This document shows positions 31,540-38,686 of a stretch of 38,686 nt of DNA, in pieces. This DNA is from an uncultured Prevotellaceae bacterium (GTDB taxonomy: Bacteria; Bacteroidota; Bacteroidia; Bacteroidales; Bacteroidaceae), in NCBI GenBank assembly GCA_947165505.1, contig CAMVAT010000029.1:1-38686 (forward strand), given 5' to 3'. The notes under the pieces are model-generated. The model was given only the letters and a program-made list of their open reading frames with translations, was not told the DNA's origin and searched no databases. The stretch's first letter is position 1. Each line of letters opens with the position of its first letter. Both the position numbers and the translations under genes were made by a program.

Positions 31540-33404
31540 AGAGTAAGCCCCGTACCATTCTTTTCGCCTTGCTTTTCGGCTGCTGCACATTGCTTCCGGC
31601 TCAGATTCCTCATGCGGTGCTTGTGGAGTCCTCGACCGAGGTGACCGTGGCCGACGACGGCAGTTATACGCACCGCGAGAGGCGAAGCTACAAGATAGCC
31701 GATGAGCACGGTGCCGGGTATGCGTTGCTGGCCCTGACGCTGGGCGACGACTCGCGCCTGACTGAGTTCTCGGCAGTGTGCACCGACCTTACGGGCAAGG
31801 TCATCAAGCGCTGGGGCAAGAAAGACATCAAGACGACACAATTGTCTGAGGAACTGGCCTCGGATGCCATGACGTATTACATGGAATACCGCCCGCACCA
31901 ATATCCGCTGATGATGTCCTTCGACCTGACCATCCGCCGCACCGACGGTTGCCTGTCGTATCCCCCATTCATGCCCCAGCGCGGTTACGGCTTAGAGGTG
32001 GCGCATGCCTCGTATCAGCTGAGCGTGCCCAAGCGTCTGGAGTGCCGTGTGAAGAAAGCCCATACCGACGCCGAGGTGACGGTGACAGACGAGGGTAACG
32101 ACCGCCAGCTGTTCCGTGTAGAGATGAGCCGTCTGCCGGCGGTGGAGCGCGAACCACTCATGCCCCCTCTCTCTGAGTTGCAGCCAACCGTATATTTCTC
32201 ACCCACATCGTTCACGTATGGCAAGACATCCGGTTCGCTTGCCACATGGCAGACGCTCGGGTCGTGGCTCAGCACCTTGCAGCAAGGCCGCCAGACACTA
32301 CCCGAGGCGCTCCGCCAACGGCTTCATGAGCTGACTGACACGTGTACCTCCGTGCGTTCACGTGTCAACCAGGTCTATCGCCTCTTGGCACAATCCACCC
32401 GCTACGTGAGCATCCAGTTTGGCATTGGCGGTTTGCAGCCCTTCGCCGCGTCTGATGTCTATCGCACGGGGTTCGGCGACTGCAAGGCACTGTCGAACTA
32501 CATGGTGTCGATGCTGGCCGAGGTGGGTGTGGAGTCGCGATATGTGGTGGTGGGCACCGAACACCGCCACGTGTTCGCCGACTACGCCGACGTAGGGCGT
32601 TTCAACCACGTCATCGTGATGGTGCCTCAGCCCTCCGACACACTCTGGCTGGAGTGTACGCATCCACAACTGCCCTTAGGTTACGTGCACAGCGACATCG
32701 AGGGTCACGACGGTCTGGCCCTGACGGCCAATGGCGGCCAGTTGGTGCGTCTGCCCGAATATGCCGACAGCCTGCATCAGACGCGCAGCACACTGACCGT
32801 CGGACTACAAGCCGACGGTTCGGCCACCCTGTCGCTCCGCCAGCATGTCAGTTACCGGCAATACGAGCACTTGCTGCCGATGTCGGTAATGAGCGAGGCC
32901 GACCGTCGCGAGTCCATCGCCACGTTGCTGCATGCCGGCCAGCTCACCATCGAGCAGTTGGACGTGACCGACCATGCCCCGGAAGGCAGGGCTGAGATGG
33001 ATATACACTGCGAGGCGCGCTCCGCCTCGTATGCCTCCGCCACGGGCCGTCGTCTGTTTGTCAACCTGTCGGCCCTGCACCTTCCGTCATCCTTATCGTC
33101 ACAGCGCGGTGAGCGCCGCCATGACATTCTGGTCGAAGCCGGGTTTGCCGACAGCGAGGAGATCATCGTGCGCATGCCCGACGGCTACGAGGTGGAGGCG
33201 ATGCCCATGCCCATGTCGGTGAGTTCGCCCTATGGCACGTCGCACTTCAGCATCACAAGCGAAGGGCAAGAGCTTCGTTTCACTCACGAATGGCAGGTGA
33301 GCCGCGGTACGTATCCCGCATCCAAGTGGAGCGAGTTTCAGGCATTTCTCAAGTCGTCGATGGTGCCCTACGCTCAAAAACTGGTGTTGCGTAAGAAAGA
33401 ATAA
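31536..33404 (+). CDS. DUF3857/transglutaminase-like exported protein, active-looking site
   Basis: 622 residues. Signal peptide (ILFALLFGCCTLLPAQ), then a DUF3857 domain (about 30-225: VTVADDGSYTHRERRSYKIA, YYMEYRPHQYPLMMSFDL). The transglutaminase-like domain keeps the catalytic pattern: C316 in TGFGDCKALSNYM and H358 in GRFNHVIVMV, with E373 (LWLECTHP) where Asp is usual. The C-terminal 200 residues are beta-rich, resembling the DUF2569/DUF3858-like tail of such proteins (VRMPDGYEVEAMPMP). A papain-like hydrolase or transamidase outside the cytoplasm is likely; substrate unknown. The ATG overlaps the previous stop by four bases, so the two paralogous proteins are made together. Confidence 0.83.
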   Translation: MKSKPRTILFALLFGCCTLLPAQIPHAVLVESSTEVTVADDGSYTHRERRSYKIADEHGAGYALLALTLGDDSRLTEFSAVCTDLTGKVIKRWGKKDIKTTQLSEELASDAMTYYMEYRPHQYPLMMSFDLTIRRTDGCLSYPPFMPQRGYGLEVAHASYQLSVPKRLECRVKKAHTDAEVTVTDEGNDRQLFRVEMSRLPAVEREPLMPPLSELQPTVYFSPTSFTYGKTSGSLATWQTLGSWLSTLQQGRQTLPEALRQRLHELTDTCTSVRSRVNQVYRLLAQSTRYVSIQFGIGGLQPFAASDVYRTGFGDCKALSNYMVSMLAEVGVESRYVVVGTEHRHVFADYADVGRFNHVIVMVPQPSDTLWLECTHPQLPLGYVHSDIEGHDGLALTANGGQLVRLPEYADSLHQTRSTLTVGLQADGSATLSLRQHVSYRQYEHLLPMSVMSEADRRESIATLLHAGQLTIEQLDVTDHAPEGRAEMDIHCEARSASYASATGRRLFVNLSALHLPSSLSSQRGERRHDILVEAGFADSEEIIVRMPDGYEVEAMPMPMSVSSPYGTSHFSITSEGQELRFTHEWQVSRGTYPASKWSEFQAFLKSSMVPYAQKLVLRKKE

Positions 33405-33412
33405 GACCAAAA

Positions 33413-33444
33413 TTTGCAGAAAAGAAGGATTATTCATACCTTTG
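33413..33444 (+). promoter_or_regulatory. Promoter of the DUF3298 lipoprotein gene
   Basis: TTTG (33413-33416), 20-base spacer, TACCTTTG (33437-33444). Full consensus, ending only 5 bases before ATG 33450 and 8 before ATG 33453, which suggests a leaderless or nearly leaderless mRNA. Confidence 0.65.
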
Positions 33445-33449
33445 CATCG

Positions 33450-34214
33450 ATGATGCAAAGAGATATTCTTATTGCCGTTATCCTGCTGCTGATTGTGTCA
33501 GGATGCGGCGGCAGAAAGACACTGGCCGACTACGAACTGTCGTTAGACAGCATCGTGGCCGACACCGCCGTGTCCTTGAACAAAAGCCAGGGCAAGGCAC
33601 AGTGTAGTCTGCACCTGAACGTGAAGATGCTGCAAGGCCCCCACACAGAGATGATGAACGACAGCGTGCTGCGCGGCGGCGTACTTCCAGCCGACTACCT
33701 GTCGCTGACCGACGAGAAGCTGACCCCGCGCCAGGCCGTCGATTCGTTCATCCACCGCTATGTGTCAGACTACCGTTCCTTCTACGGCAAGGTCTTTGAC
33801 GAGGAGGGCGACGCCGGCTCCGCCGGGTTGCACTACCGTGTCGATACCGAGGTGCAGATGCTGCGCGACGGCATCATCGGCTATATCGCACACATCAGCG
33901 ACCAACAGGGCGAACAGAGTTTGTCGTACACCCGGGTACAGAACCTCGATGCCGAGACGGGGCATCCCGTGCACCTATCCGACCTCTACGACACCGACGA
34001 ACTGCAAAGCCTGCCACAGCATATCGGCATGGCGTTGGCCTCGCAATTGGAGTTTTCCGACACCATCGCGCTGCGCGAGCAGGGATATTTCGTGCATACC
34101 CCCTTCTACGCCCCCGACAACTATCAGGTTGTGGCCGACGGCGTGGAGTTCATCTTCGTGCCGGGCGAGATAGCCACGCGCGACAAGGGAGAAATCAGGG
34201 TGAAGGTGGAATAA
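33450..34214 (+). CDS. DUF3298 (RsiV-like) lipoprotein
   Basis: 254 residues from ATG 33450 (MMQRDILIAV); an upstream in-frame TTG at 33414 lies inside the promoter and is rejected. The N-terminus ILIAVILLLIVSGCGG is a lipoprotein signal. The middle part (SLHLNVKMLQ, GLHYRVDTEVQMLRDGIIGY) and C-terminal part (LDAETGHPVHLSDLYDTDEL, FYAPDNYQVVADGVEFIFVP) match the DUF4163 plus DUF3298 layout of RsiV/PdaC-like proteins, which bind peptidoglycan fragments or lysozyme in some relatives. Anchored in a membrane; exact role unknown. It follows the transglutaminase pair but has its own promoter. Confidence 0.82.
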   Translation: MMQRDILIAVILLLIVSGCGGRKTLADYELSLDSIVADTAVSLNKSQGKAQCSLHLNVKMLQGPHTEMMNDSVLRGGVLPADYLSLTDEKLTPRQAVDSFIHRYVSDYRSFYGKVFDEEGDAGSAGLHYRVDTEVQMLRDGIIGYIAHISDQQGEQSLSYTRVQNLDAETGHPVHLSDLYDTDELQSLPQHIGMALASQLEFSDTIALREQGYFVHTPFYAPDNYQVVADGVEFIFVPGEIATRDKGEIRVKVE

Positions 34215-34228
34215 GAGCCTCCCCCGTA

Positions 34229-34247
34229 CCCCCTCCAAAGGAGGGGG
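34229..34247. repeat. C-rich palindrome after the DUF3298 gene
   Basis: CCCCCTCC (34229-34236) and GGAGGGGG (34240-34247) pair around AAA, 14 bases after the stop codon. It resembles the C-rich palindrome at 18188-18205, also just after a gene. No T-tract follows. Confidence 0.55.
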
Positions 34248-34261
34248 GCACAAAATGAGGT

Positions 34262-34331
34262 GAATTGTGAATCCTGAATTGTGAATCCTGAATTGTGAAT
34301 CCTGAATTGTGAATCCTGAATTGTGAATTAT
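34262..34331 (+). repeat. 14-base tandem array containing the rsmG start
   Basis: Four exact units of GAATTGTGAATCCT (34262-34317) and a fifth that diverges in its last three bases (34318-34331). Each unit is two related heptamers, GAATTGT and GAATCCT. The GTG in the fifth unit (34323) is the first in-frame start of rsmG. Confidence 0.9.
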
Positions 34332-34964
34332 AATAATAAAGATTTGGACCAGATACTAAAATACTTCAAGACACTGAGCGAGGAACAGCAACGGCAGTTG
34401 TCGATGCTCGATGCGCTGTATCATGACTGGAACGAGAAGATCAACGTCATCTCGCGCAAAGACATCGACCACCTGTATGAGCACCATGTGCTGCACTCCC
34501 TGGCCATCGGCCAAGCCATCCACTTCCGCCCCGGTACGCGCGTGCTCGACTTCGGCACGGGCGGCGGTTTTCCGGGCATCCCATTGGCCATCCTCTTCCC
34601 CGACACCCGGTTCCGTCTGATAGACGGAACGGGCAAGAAGATACGCGTGGCCACGGAGATAGCCAACGCCATCGGTCTGAAAAATGTGGAAGCTGTACAC
34701 CTGCGCGGCGAGGAGGAGAACGGCAAATACGATTTTGTGGTGAGCCGTGCGGTGATGCCGCTGCCCGACCTGATTAAGATTGTGCGTAAAAACATCTCCT
34801 CCACCCAGCGCAATGCCATGCTCAACGGCGTGCTCTGCCTGAAGGGCGGTGATGTGAGCGGCGAGGTGCGCCCCTTTGGCCATCGTGCCGAGGTGATGCC
34901 CGTGAGCACGTGGTTTGATGAAGAATGGTTTCAAGAGAAATATCTGATATACGTAGCGTTATGA
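34323..34964 (+). CDS. rsmG: 16S rRNA (guanine527-N7)-methyltransferase
   Basis: 213 residues from GTG 34323. The start is a problem: the only in-frame candidates before the conserved region are this GTG, inside a tandem repeat, and TTG near 34344. The body is clear RsmG/GidB: MLDALYHDWNEKINVISRKD, HHVLHSLAIG, the SAM-binding motif VLDFGTGGGFPGIPLAI (75-91), LIDGTGKKIRV, and DFVVSRAVMPLPDLI. It methylates G527 of 16S rRNA. The stop overlaps the MBL gene by four bases, starting a chain of four overlapping genes. Confidence 0.93.
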   Translation: MNYNNKDLDQILKYFKTLSEEQQRQLSMLDALYHDWNEKINVISRKDIDHLYEHHVLHSLAIGQAIHFRPGTRVLDFGTGGGFPGIPLAILFPDTRFRLIDGTGKKIRVATEIANAIGLKNVEAVHLRGEEENGKYDFVVSRAVMPLPDLIKIVRKNISSTQRNAMLNGVLCLKGGDVSGEVRPFGHRAEVMPVSTWFDEEWFQEKYLIYVAL

Positions 34965-35605
34965 TAGAAATCAAGACTTTTGTCTGCAATATGTTGCAAG
35001 AAAACTGCTATGTGGTGAGCGACGACACCCGCGAGTGCGTCATCATCGACTGTGGAGCCTATTACGAAGAGGAGCGCCGCGCCATCGTGGACTACATCCG
35101 CGGGCAGCAGCTCACCCCGAAGCACCTGCTGGCCACCCACGGTCATCTGGACCACCATTTCGGCGACAACACGATATACGACGCCTTTGGCCTGCAGCCC
35201 GAGGTGCATGGCGGCGACGAGCGCATGATGTCGCATCTCGACCGCCAGGCCGAATCGCTCTATGGCATGCGCCTCGACTATGAGATGCCCCCCGTGGGCC
35301 ATATCCTTGACGACGGCGAGCAGGTGACCTTTGGCAACCATACCTGGCGCGTCATCGCCACGCCGGGCCACTCCCGCGGCTGCGTCTGTTTCTTCGACGA
35401 GTCCGAGCACGTGCTGTTCAGTGGCGACACCCTGTTTCGTGGCAGCATCGGCCGTACCGATTTCCAGGGCGGCAGCATGCTTCAGATTATCCAGAGCCTG
35501 CGCATGCTGGCTCAGTTGCCCGACGACACCCGTGTGTATTGCGGTCACGGTCCGGCGACGACCATCGGCGACGAGCTGCGCATGAACCCCTATATGGACC
35601 GATGA
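34961..35605 (+). CDS. MBL-fold metallohydrolase (glyoxalase II-like)
   Basis: 214 residues from ATG 34961, chosen because it overlaps the rsmG stop (ATGA). The metallo-beta-lactamase motif THGHLDHH (59-66: H60, H62, D64, H65) is followed by the later metal ligands in [25 protein letters not shown] and [13 protein letters not shown]. This layout is that of the small glyoxalase II-like/YcbL family. It likely hydrolyses a thioester or similar bond in the cytoplasm; the substrate is not known. The stop overlaps the ruvC ATG by four bases. Confidence 0.9.
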   Translation: MIEIKTFVCNMLQENCYVVSDDTRECVIIDCGAYYEEERRAIVDYIRGQQLTPKHLLATHGHLDHHFGDNTIYDAFGLQPEVHGGDERMMSHLDRQAESLYGMRLDYEMPPVGHILDDGEQVTFGNHTWRVIATPGHSRGCVCFFDESEHVLFSGDTLFRGSIGRTDFQGGSMLQIIQSLRMLAQLPDDTRVYCGHGPATTIGDELRMNPYMDR

Positions 35606-36189
35606 ACAAGACAGAGAAGATCATATTAGGCATCGACCCCGGCACCAACGTGATGGGCTACGGGGTGCTACGCACCGAGGGCAACAAAGCCTCGATGGTG
35701 TCGATGGGCGTCATCGACCTGCGCAAGATGAGCGACCCCTACCTGCGTCTGGGGCATATCTTCGAGCGTGTGACGGGCATCATCGAGTCGTACCTGCCCG
35801 ACGAGATGGCCATCGAGGCCCCCTTCTTCGGCAAGAACGTGCAGTCGATGCTCAAACTGGGGCGCGCCCAGGGTGTAGCCATCGCCGCCGCCATCCAGCG
35901 CGACATCCCCATCCACGAGTATGCCCCCCTGAAAATCAAGATGGCTATCACCGGCAACGGTCAGGCCTCAAAAGAGCAGGTGGCAGGGATGCTGACCCGC
36001 CTATTGAACTTAGACAAGGACGAGATGCCCCGCTTTCTGGATGCCACCGACGCCCTGGGCGCCGCCTACTGCCATTTCATGCAGATGGGACGCCCCGAGT
36101 CGCAGGCGAGCTACCGTGGATGGAAAGATTTCGTCAATAAAAACCAAGACCGCCTATGCAAACGACCCTCCGCATCCGAGACGGCATAG
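35602..36189 (+). CDS. ruvC: Crossover junction endodeoxyribonuclease RuvC
   Basis: 195 residues from ATG 35602 (overlap ATGA with the MBL gene). The four acidic catalytic residues are present: D12 in GIDPGT, E72 in AIEAPFFG, and D147 and D150 in [12 protein letters not shown]. It cuts Holliday junctions together with RuvAB. RuvA and RuvB are not in the window. The last 34 bases overlap the start of the following ABC gene in another frame, so the final ~11 residues ([11 protein letters not shown]) are constrained by both. Confidence 0.96.
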   Translation: MNKTEKIILGIDPGTNVMGYGVLRTEGNKASMVSMGVIDLRKMSDPYLRLGHIFERVTGIIESYLPDEMAIEAPFFGKNVQSMLKLGRAQGVAIAAAIQRDIPIHEYAPLKIKMAITGNGQASKEQVAGMLTRLLNLDKDEMPRFLDATDALGAAYCHFMQMGRPESQASYRGWKDFVNKNQDRLCKRPSASETA

Positions 36190-37628
36190 CCCGCATGCCG
36201 CAATGGCGCATGGCCACGCCCGTCAATGTAGAGCTGCTCGACGGTGAGCAGATCGCCATCGTGGGCGACAACGGCAGCGGCAAGTCGATGCTTGTCGATC
36301 TGCTCACAGGCCGTCATCCACTCTTGCAACAAGAAGTGGCCTACGATTTCCGTCCGAGCACCAAGGCGCTGGCCGCCGACAACATCCGCTATATCACATT
36401 CCGCGACAGTTACGGTGGCGACAACGACCGCACCTACTACTTGCAGCAACGCTGGAACCAGCACGACATCGACGAGAGCACCCCCACCGTGGGTCGTCTG
36501 CTCGACGAAGCCTTTCTCCAGACAGGTGCTGATACACCCGCGCGCCGCGCCATGCAGTCGCACCTGTACGACCTGTTTGGCCTGCGCCCTCTGCTCAGCC
36601 AATACATCATCCTGCTCTCGAGCGGCGAGTTGCGCAAATATCAGTTGGCCCGCGCCCTCTTCAGCGAGCCGCGCATCCTCATCTTAGACAACCCCTTCAT
36701 CGGTCTCGACGCCACCACCCGTGACCAGTTGCGCCACCTGCTGCGGCAGTTGACCGCCGACCGTCCGTTGCAAATCATCCTCGTCCTGGCCAAACGCGAC
36801 GACATCCCCGACCTGATCACGCATGTGATAGAAGTGAAGGGGCTGACCGTGGGCCCGAAGAAGACACTCAGCGCCTATCTGGCCGAGCGTCCTCCCCTAC
36901 CCCGTCATGTCTTAGATGCCGAACGAGAGTCACTGATACTGTCACTGCCCGCCCACGCTGACGACTATCACGCCGACGAAGTGGTGTCGATGCGCGATGT
37001 GAGCATCCGCTACGGCGAACGAACGATTCTGAAAGGCCTGAACTGGACCGTGCGCAACGGTGAGCGGTGGGCACTGAGCGGTGCCAACGGCAGCGGCAAA
37101 TCGACCTTGCTAAGCCTGGTATGCGCCGACAACCCGCAGAGCTACGCGTGCGACATCGCCCTGTTCGGACAGCAGCGCGGCAGCGGCGAGACCATCTGGG
37201 ACATCAAGCGCCATATCGGCTATGTGTCGCCCGAGATGCACCGCGCCTACAAGAAGAACCTGCCAGCCATCCGCATTGTGGCAAGCGGACTGAAAGACTC
37301 CGTGGGGCTGTATGTGAAACCCACGCCCGCCGACTACGACGTATGCCGCTTCTGGATGCACATCTTCGGCCTGGACGGCTTGGAGGAGCGCGACTTCATG
37401 ACACTGTCGAGTGGCGAGCAGCGGCTGGTGTTGCTGGCACGCGCCTTTGTCAAAGACCCGGAGTTGCTCATTCTTGATGAGCCTCTTCACGGGCTCGACG
37501 ACCGCCGTCGGCGGATGGTAAAAGACATCATCGAGACATTCTGCCTCCGCAAAAACAAGACGCTGATGATGGTGACCCACTACGAAGAAGAATTGCCAGC
37601 CTGCATCACCCACCACAAGAGGCTATGA
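36156..37628 (+). CDS. Double-ATPase ABC protein, ModF-like
   Basis: 490 residues with two ABC domains and no membrane segment, the same size and layout as E. coli ModF. NBD1: Walker A GDNGSGKS (37-44), signature LSSGE (154-158), Walker B ILILDNP with Asn179 in place of the catalytic Glu, and Lys213 (LVLAKRDD) where the switch His should be. NBD2: Walker [10 protein letters not shown] (309-317), signature LSSGEQ (418-423), Walker B LILDEP (E442), and switch His in [10 protein letters not shown]. So one ATP site looks degenerate. ModF is associated with molybdate in E. coli; no molybdate gene is seen here, so the symbol is withheld. It overlaps ruvC by 34 bases. Confidence 0.85.
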   Translation: MQTTLRIRDGIARMPQWRMATPVNVELLDGEQIAIVGDNGSGKSMLVDLLTGRHPLLQQEVAYDFRPSTKALAADNIRYITFRDSYGGDNDRTYYLQQRWNQHDIDESTPTVGRLLDEAFLQTGADTPARRAMQSHLYDLFGLRPLLSQYIILLSSGELRKYQLARALFSEPRILILDNPFIGLDATTRDQLRHLLRQLTADRPLQIILVLAKRDDIPDLITHVIEVKGLTVGPKKTLSAYLAERPPLPRHVLDAERESLILSLPAHADDYHADEVVSMRDVSIRYGERTILKGLNWTVRNGERWALSGANGSGKSTLLSLVCADNPQSYACDIALFGQQRGSGETIWDIKRHIGYVSPEMHRAYKKNLPAIRIVASGLKDSVGLYVKPTPADYDVCRFWMHIFGLDGLEERDFMTLSSGEQRLVLLARAFVKDPELLILDEPLHGLDDRRRRMVKDIIETFCLRKNKTLMMVTHYEEELPACITHHKRL

Positions 37629-37747
37629 GTGTTTTTGGGGACTTGTCCCTCAGAATCTTTTCCCCATCCTATACAATAAAATGACCAAGTGAGAGTTATA
37701 AAACAATAGTTAAGAGTAAAAACAGCCCATTAAGCATTAGGAAAGAT

Positions 37748-38281
37748 ATGAAAAAAGTATTATTTGCGGTCATGCTGCTCTTCGCAGGTCTGACCAGTGC
37801 GTCAGCACAAGACATTTACAAGGAGATTGTACACATGTCTGACTCCGTGGCCAACGACGAGTCGAAACTGATAGACGTGCGCCGTATCGCCAAGTTTAAG
37901 AGCAACGCCCTGAAATACTGGGCCGGCAAACTGATGATGGAACAGATGCCCGAGGGCTCTGACGGCAACATCGACCTGAACACCATCCAGGTGCCTGACA
38001 GCGTGTGGCGTGAGCTGGACAACCAAGCCATCTCGCTCTACAATTACGTGCACCTGTATCAGACACGTCTGTTGCGTGCCGAGAAAGAGAAAGACCGCCG
38101 CAACCTGCTGCTGTTGTTCCGCGAGGCGAGCATCCTTTTCCCGCGCTTCAACGACCCCGATACCGAATTCACGCAGAGTTATTGCAATGACGACCGTTTC
38201 CTGACTCAGTTCTCATTAGACACCGACTGGGTGAAAGCCCTTGGTTACGTGCGTGAGAAGTTAGGATTGTCATCGAAATAA
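37748..38281 (+). CDS. Secreted protein of unknown function
   Basis: 177 residues with a clear signal peptide (MKKVLFAVMLLFAGLTSASA, cleavage before QDIYKE). The mature protein is charged and mostly helical (KLIDVRRIAKFKSNALKYWA, LYQTRLLRAEKEKDRRNLLL), with a single Cys near the end (SYCNDDRFL). No known domain recognised. It stands alone, 119 bases after the ABC gene, with no clear TAnnTTTG box in that gap. The pattern suggests a lineage-restricted periplasmic protein. Confidence 0.75.
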   Translation: MKKVLFAVMLLFAGLTSASAQDIYKEIVHMSDSVANDESKLIDVRRIAKFKSNALKYWAGKLMMEQMPEGSDGNIDLNTIQVPDSVWRELDNQAISLYNYVHLYQTRLLRAEKEKDRRNLLLLFREASILFPRFNDPDTEFTQSYCNDDRFLTQFSLDTDWVKALGYVREKLGLSSK

Positions 38282-38292
38282 TACCTATCTCC

Positions 38293-38424
38293 TTGAGGGC
38301 GGGATTTCCTCGCCCTCTGCATCTCCTGCTCATAACGGCTCTCCTCGCGACCCTGCTGACGGGTTGCGGGCATAGTCGTTATGAGCAGATTTGTTTACGT
38401 ATGGCCGCCATCAATTCACGATGA
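38293..38424 (+). pseudogene. Lipoprotein signal-peptide remnant
   Basis: A 43-codon reading frame beginning at TTG encodes HLLLITALLATLLTGCGHSR and a few more residues, then stops. The hydrophobic core followed by LTGCG is a good lipobox, and the text after it (HSRYEQICLRM) resembles the start of larger lipoproteins with TPR or sensor domains. There is no ATG start and no mature domain, so it reads as the 5' stump of a lost gene. A 12-bp perfect inverted repeat (38326-38337 and 38377-38388) brackets the lipobox part. Confidence 0.45.
38295..38317 (+). terminator. Possible terminator hairpin after the secreted unknown gene
   Basis: GAGGGCG (38295-38301) pairs with CGCCCTC (38311-38317), partly extendable inward, 14 bases after the stop codon. 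There is no T-tract, so this is a tentative call. Confidence 0.35.
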
Positions 38425-38549
38425 TGATTTAGACCCTTTGAATTAAAACGACGTAAGCTGCGCCGGTATGATGCAGTATGAATACAACGAAAACGGGAAT
38501 AACACGAAAGATTTAAACACGAATATTACGCAGATTCAAGAATATTGAT
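38425..38549. other. Gene-free stretch before the last gene
   Basis: With the remnant before it, this completes a region of over 300 bases between the secreted unknown gene (end 38281) and the last gene (38605). It is AT-rich, with loosely repeated pieces (AACACGAAAG, AACACGAATA), like the ACGGATTTC-type text near 18388 but too decayed to call an array. No RNA gene seen. Confidence 0.4.
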
Positions 38550-38557
38550 TAAATTTG
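38550..38557 (+). promoter_or_regulatory. -7 promoter box of the last gene
   Basis: TAAATTTG, exact consensus, 47 bases before ATG 38605. No -33 TTTG at proper spacing. Confidence 0.4.
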
Positions 38558-38604
38558 CCGCAAACAACTTCAATTGTCCGTCTTACTCAAGCGGAATCAT
38601 CAAC

Positions 38605-38686
38605 ATGGAAATGAGGAGTATCGCCTCACGTATGAAGCGCCTCTGCGCCGCACTCTTGCTGGCATGGACTGTCATGGACGTCTGTG
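38605..38686 (+). CDS. 5' end of an exported protein
   Basis: 27 codons to the window edge, beginning MEMRSIASRMKRLCAALLLA. ATG 38611 and ATG 38632 (MKRLCAALLLAWTVMDVC) are alternative starts; the last gives the neatest signal peptide. The hydrophobic core and following Cys would suit a lipoprotein or secreted protein. Nothing more can be said without the rest of the gene. Confidence 0.5.
   Translation, partial: MEMRSIASRMKRLCAALLLAWTVMDVC

Noticed and set aside
37629..37700. Terminator after the ABC gene (GGGAC-TT-GTCCC)
   Set aside because: The stem is too short with an impossible two-base loop, and the T-rich part is eight or more bases away.

Overview
The window is a stretch of Bacteroidales chromosome, most likely Prevotella or a close relative. 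Evidence for this: nearly every recognisable promoter carries the Bacteroidetes -7 box TAnnTTTG, often with a -33 TTTG 19-20 bases upstream; Shine-Dalgarno sequences are not evident; and the gene content is typical of the group (BspA-like LRR protein, porin O/P family, DUF3127, DUF3857, LptC-hemolysin-PpiD cluster, type IX-like sorting domain). It reads as ordinary core chromosome. No insertion sequence, phage, CRISPR array or integrated element was found.

Layout. 1-76: 5' end of an EF-G paralogue (minus). 193-1368: hemW. 1403-3776 (minus): small membrane protein, LRR protein, porin. 4054-6615: lactate permease and a YitT-family protein. 6711-6878: two identical tRNA-Asp genes (minus). 6953-11829 (minus): a tight six-gene run, cstA, beta-barrel protein, recR, membrane protein, glycosyltransferase, acetyltransferase. 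11960-13615: secreted GHL10 glycosidase. 13778-14278 (minus): DUF3127 protein. 14461-18145: dnaN, DEDDh exonuclease, coaBC, unknown. 18499-20019 (minus): lipoprotein paralogue of the GHL10 enzyme. 20154-25765 (minus): outer-membrane protein, lptC, CBS-domain protein, ppiD. 25934-27258: Fur regulator and HAD phosphatase. 27412-29417: panB fused by overlap to an MFS transporter. 29527-34214: two DUF3857 transglutaminase-like proteins and a DUF3298 lipoprotein. 34323-37628: rsmG, MBL hydrolase, ruvC and a double-ATPase ABC protein, each overlapping the next. 37748-38281: secreted unknown. 38293-38424: a lipoprotein-like remnant. 38605-end: start of another exported protein.

How the genes work together. 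Replication and repair genes (dnaN, exonuclease, recR, ruvC, the SSB-like DUF3127 protein) are mixed with cell-envelope biogenesis (lptC, ppiD, porins, beta-barrels). There are two separated coenzyme A steps: panB makes ketopantoate and coaBC converts 4'-phosphopantothenate to 4'-phosphopantetheine.

The most unusual signal is not a gene. Five intergenic places hold short degenerate tandem arrays with periods of 7, 8 or 14 bases. They lie against gene ends: one supplies the GTG start of rsmG, one runs to four bases before the lctP start, one supplies the stop of the GHL10 gene, and one encodes the last ~27 residues and stop of the Fur regulator. Two of the loci, 22 kb apart, share the same composite design (a G-rich heptamer block, a conserved junction, then a different heptamer block), which suggests a dispersed repeat family.
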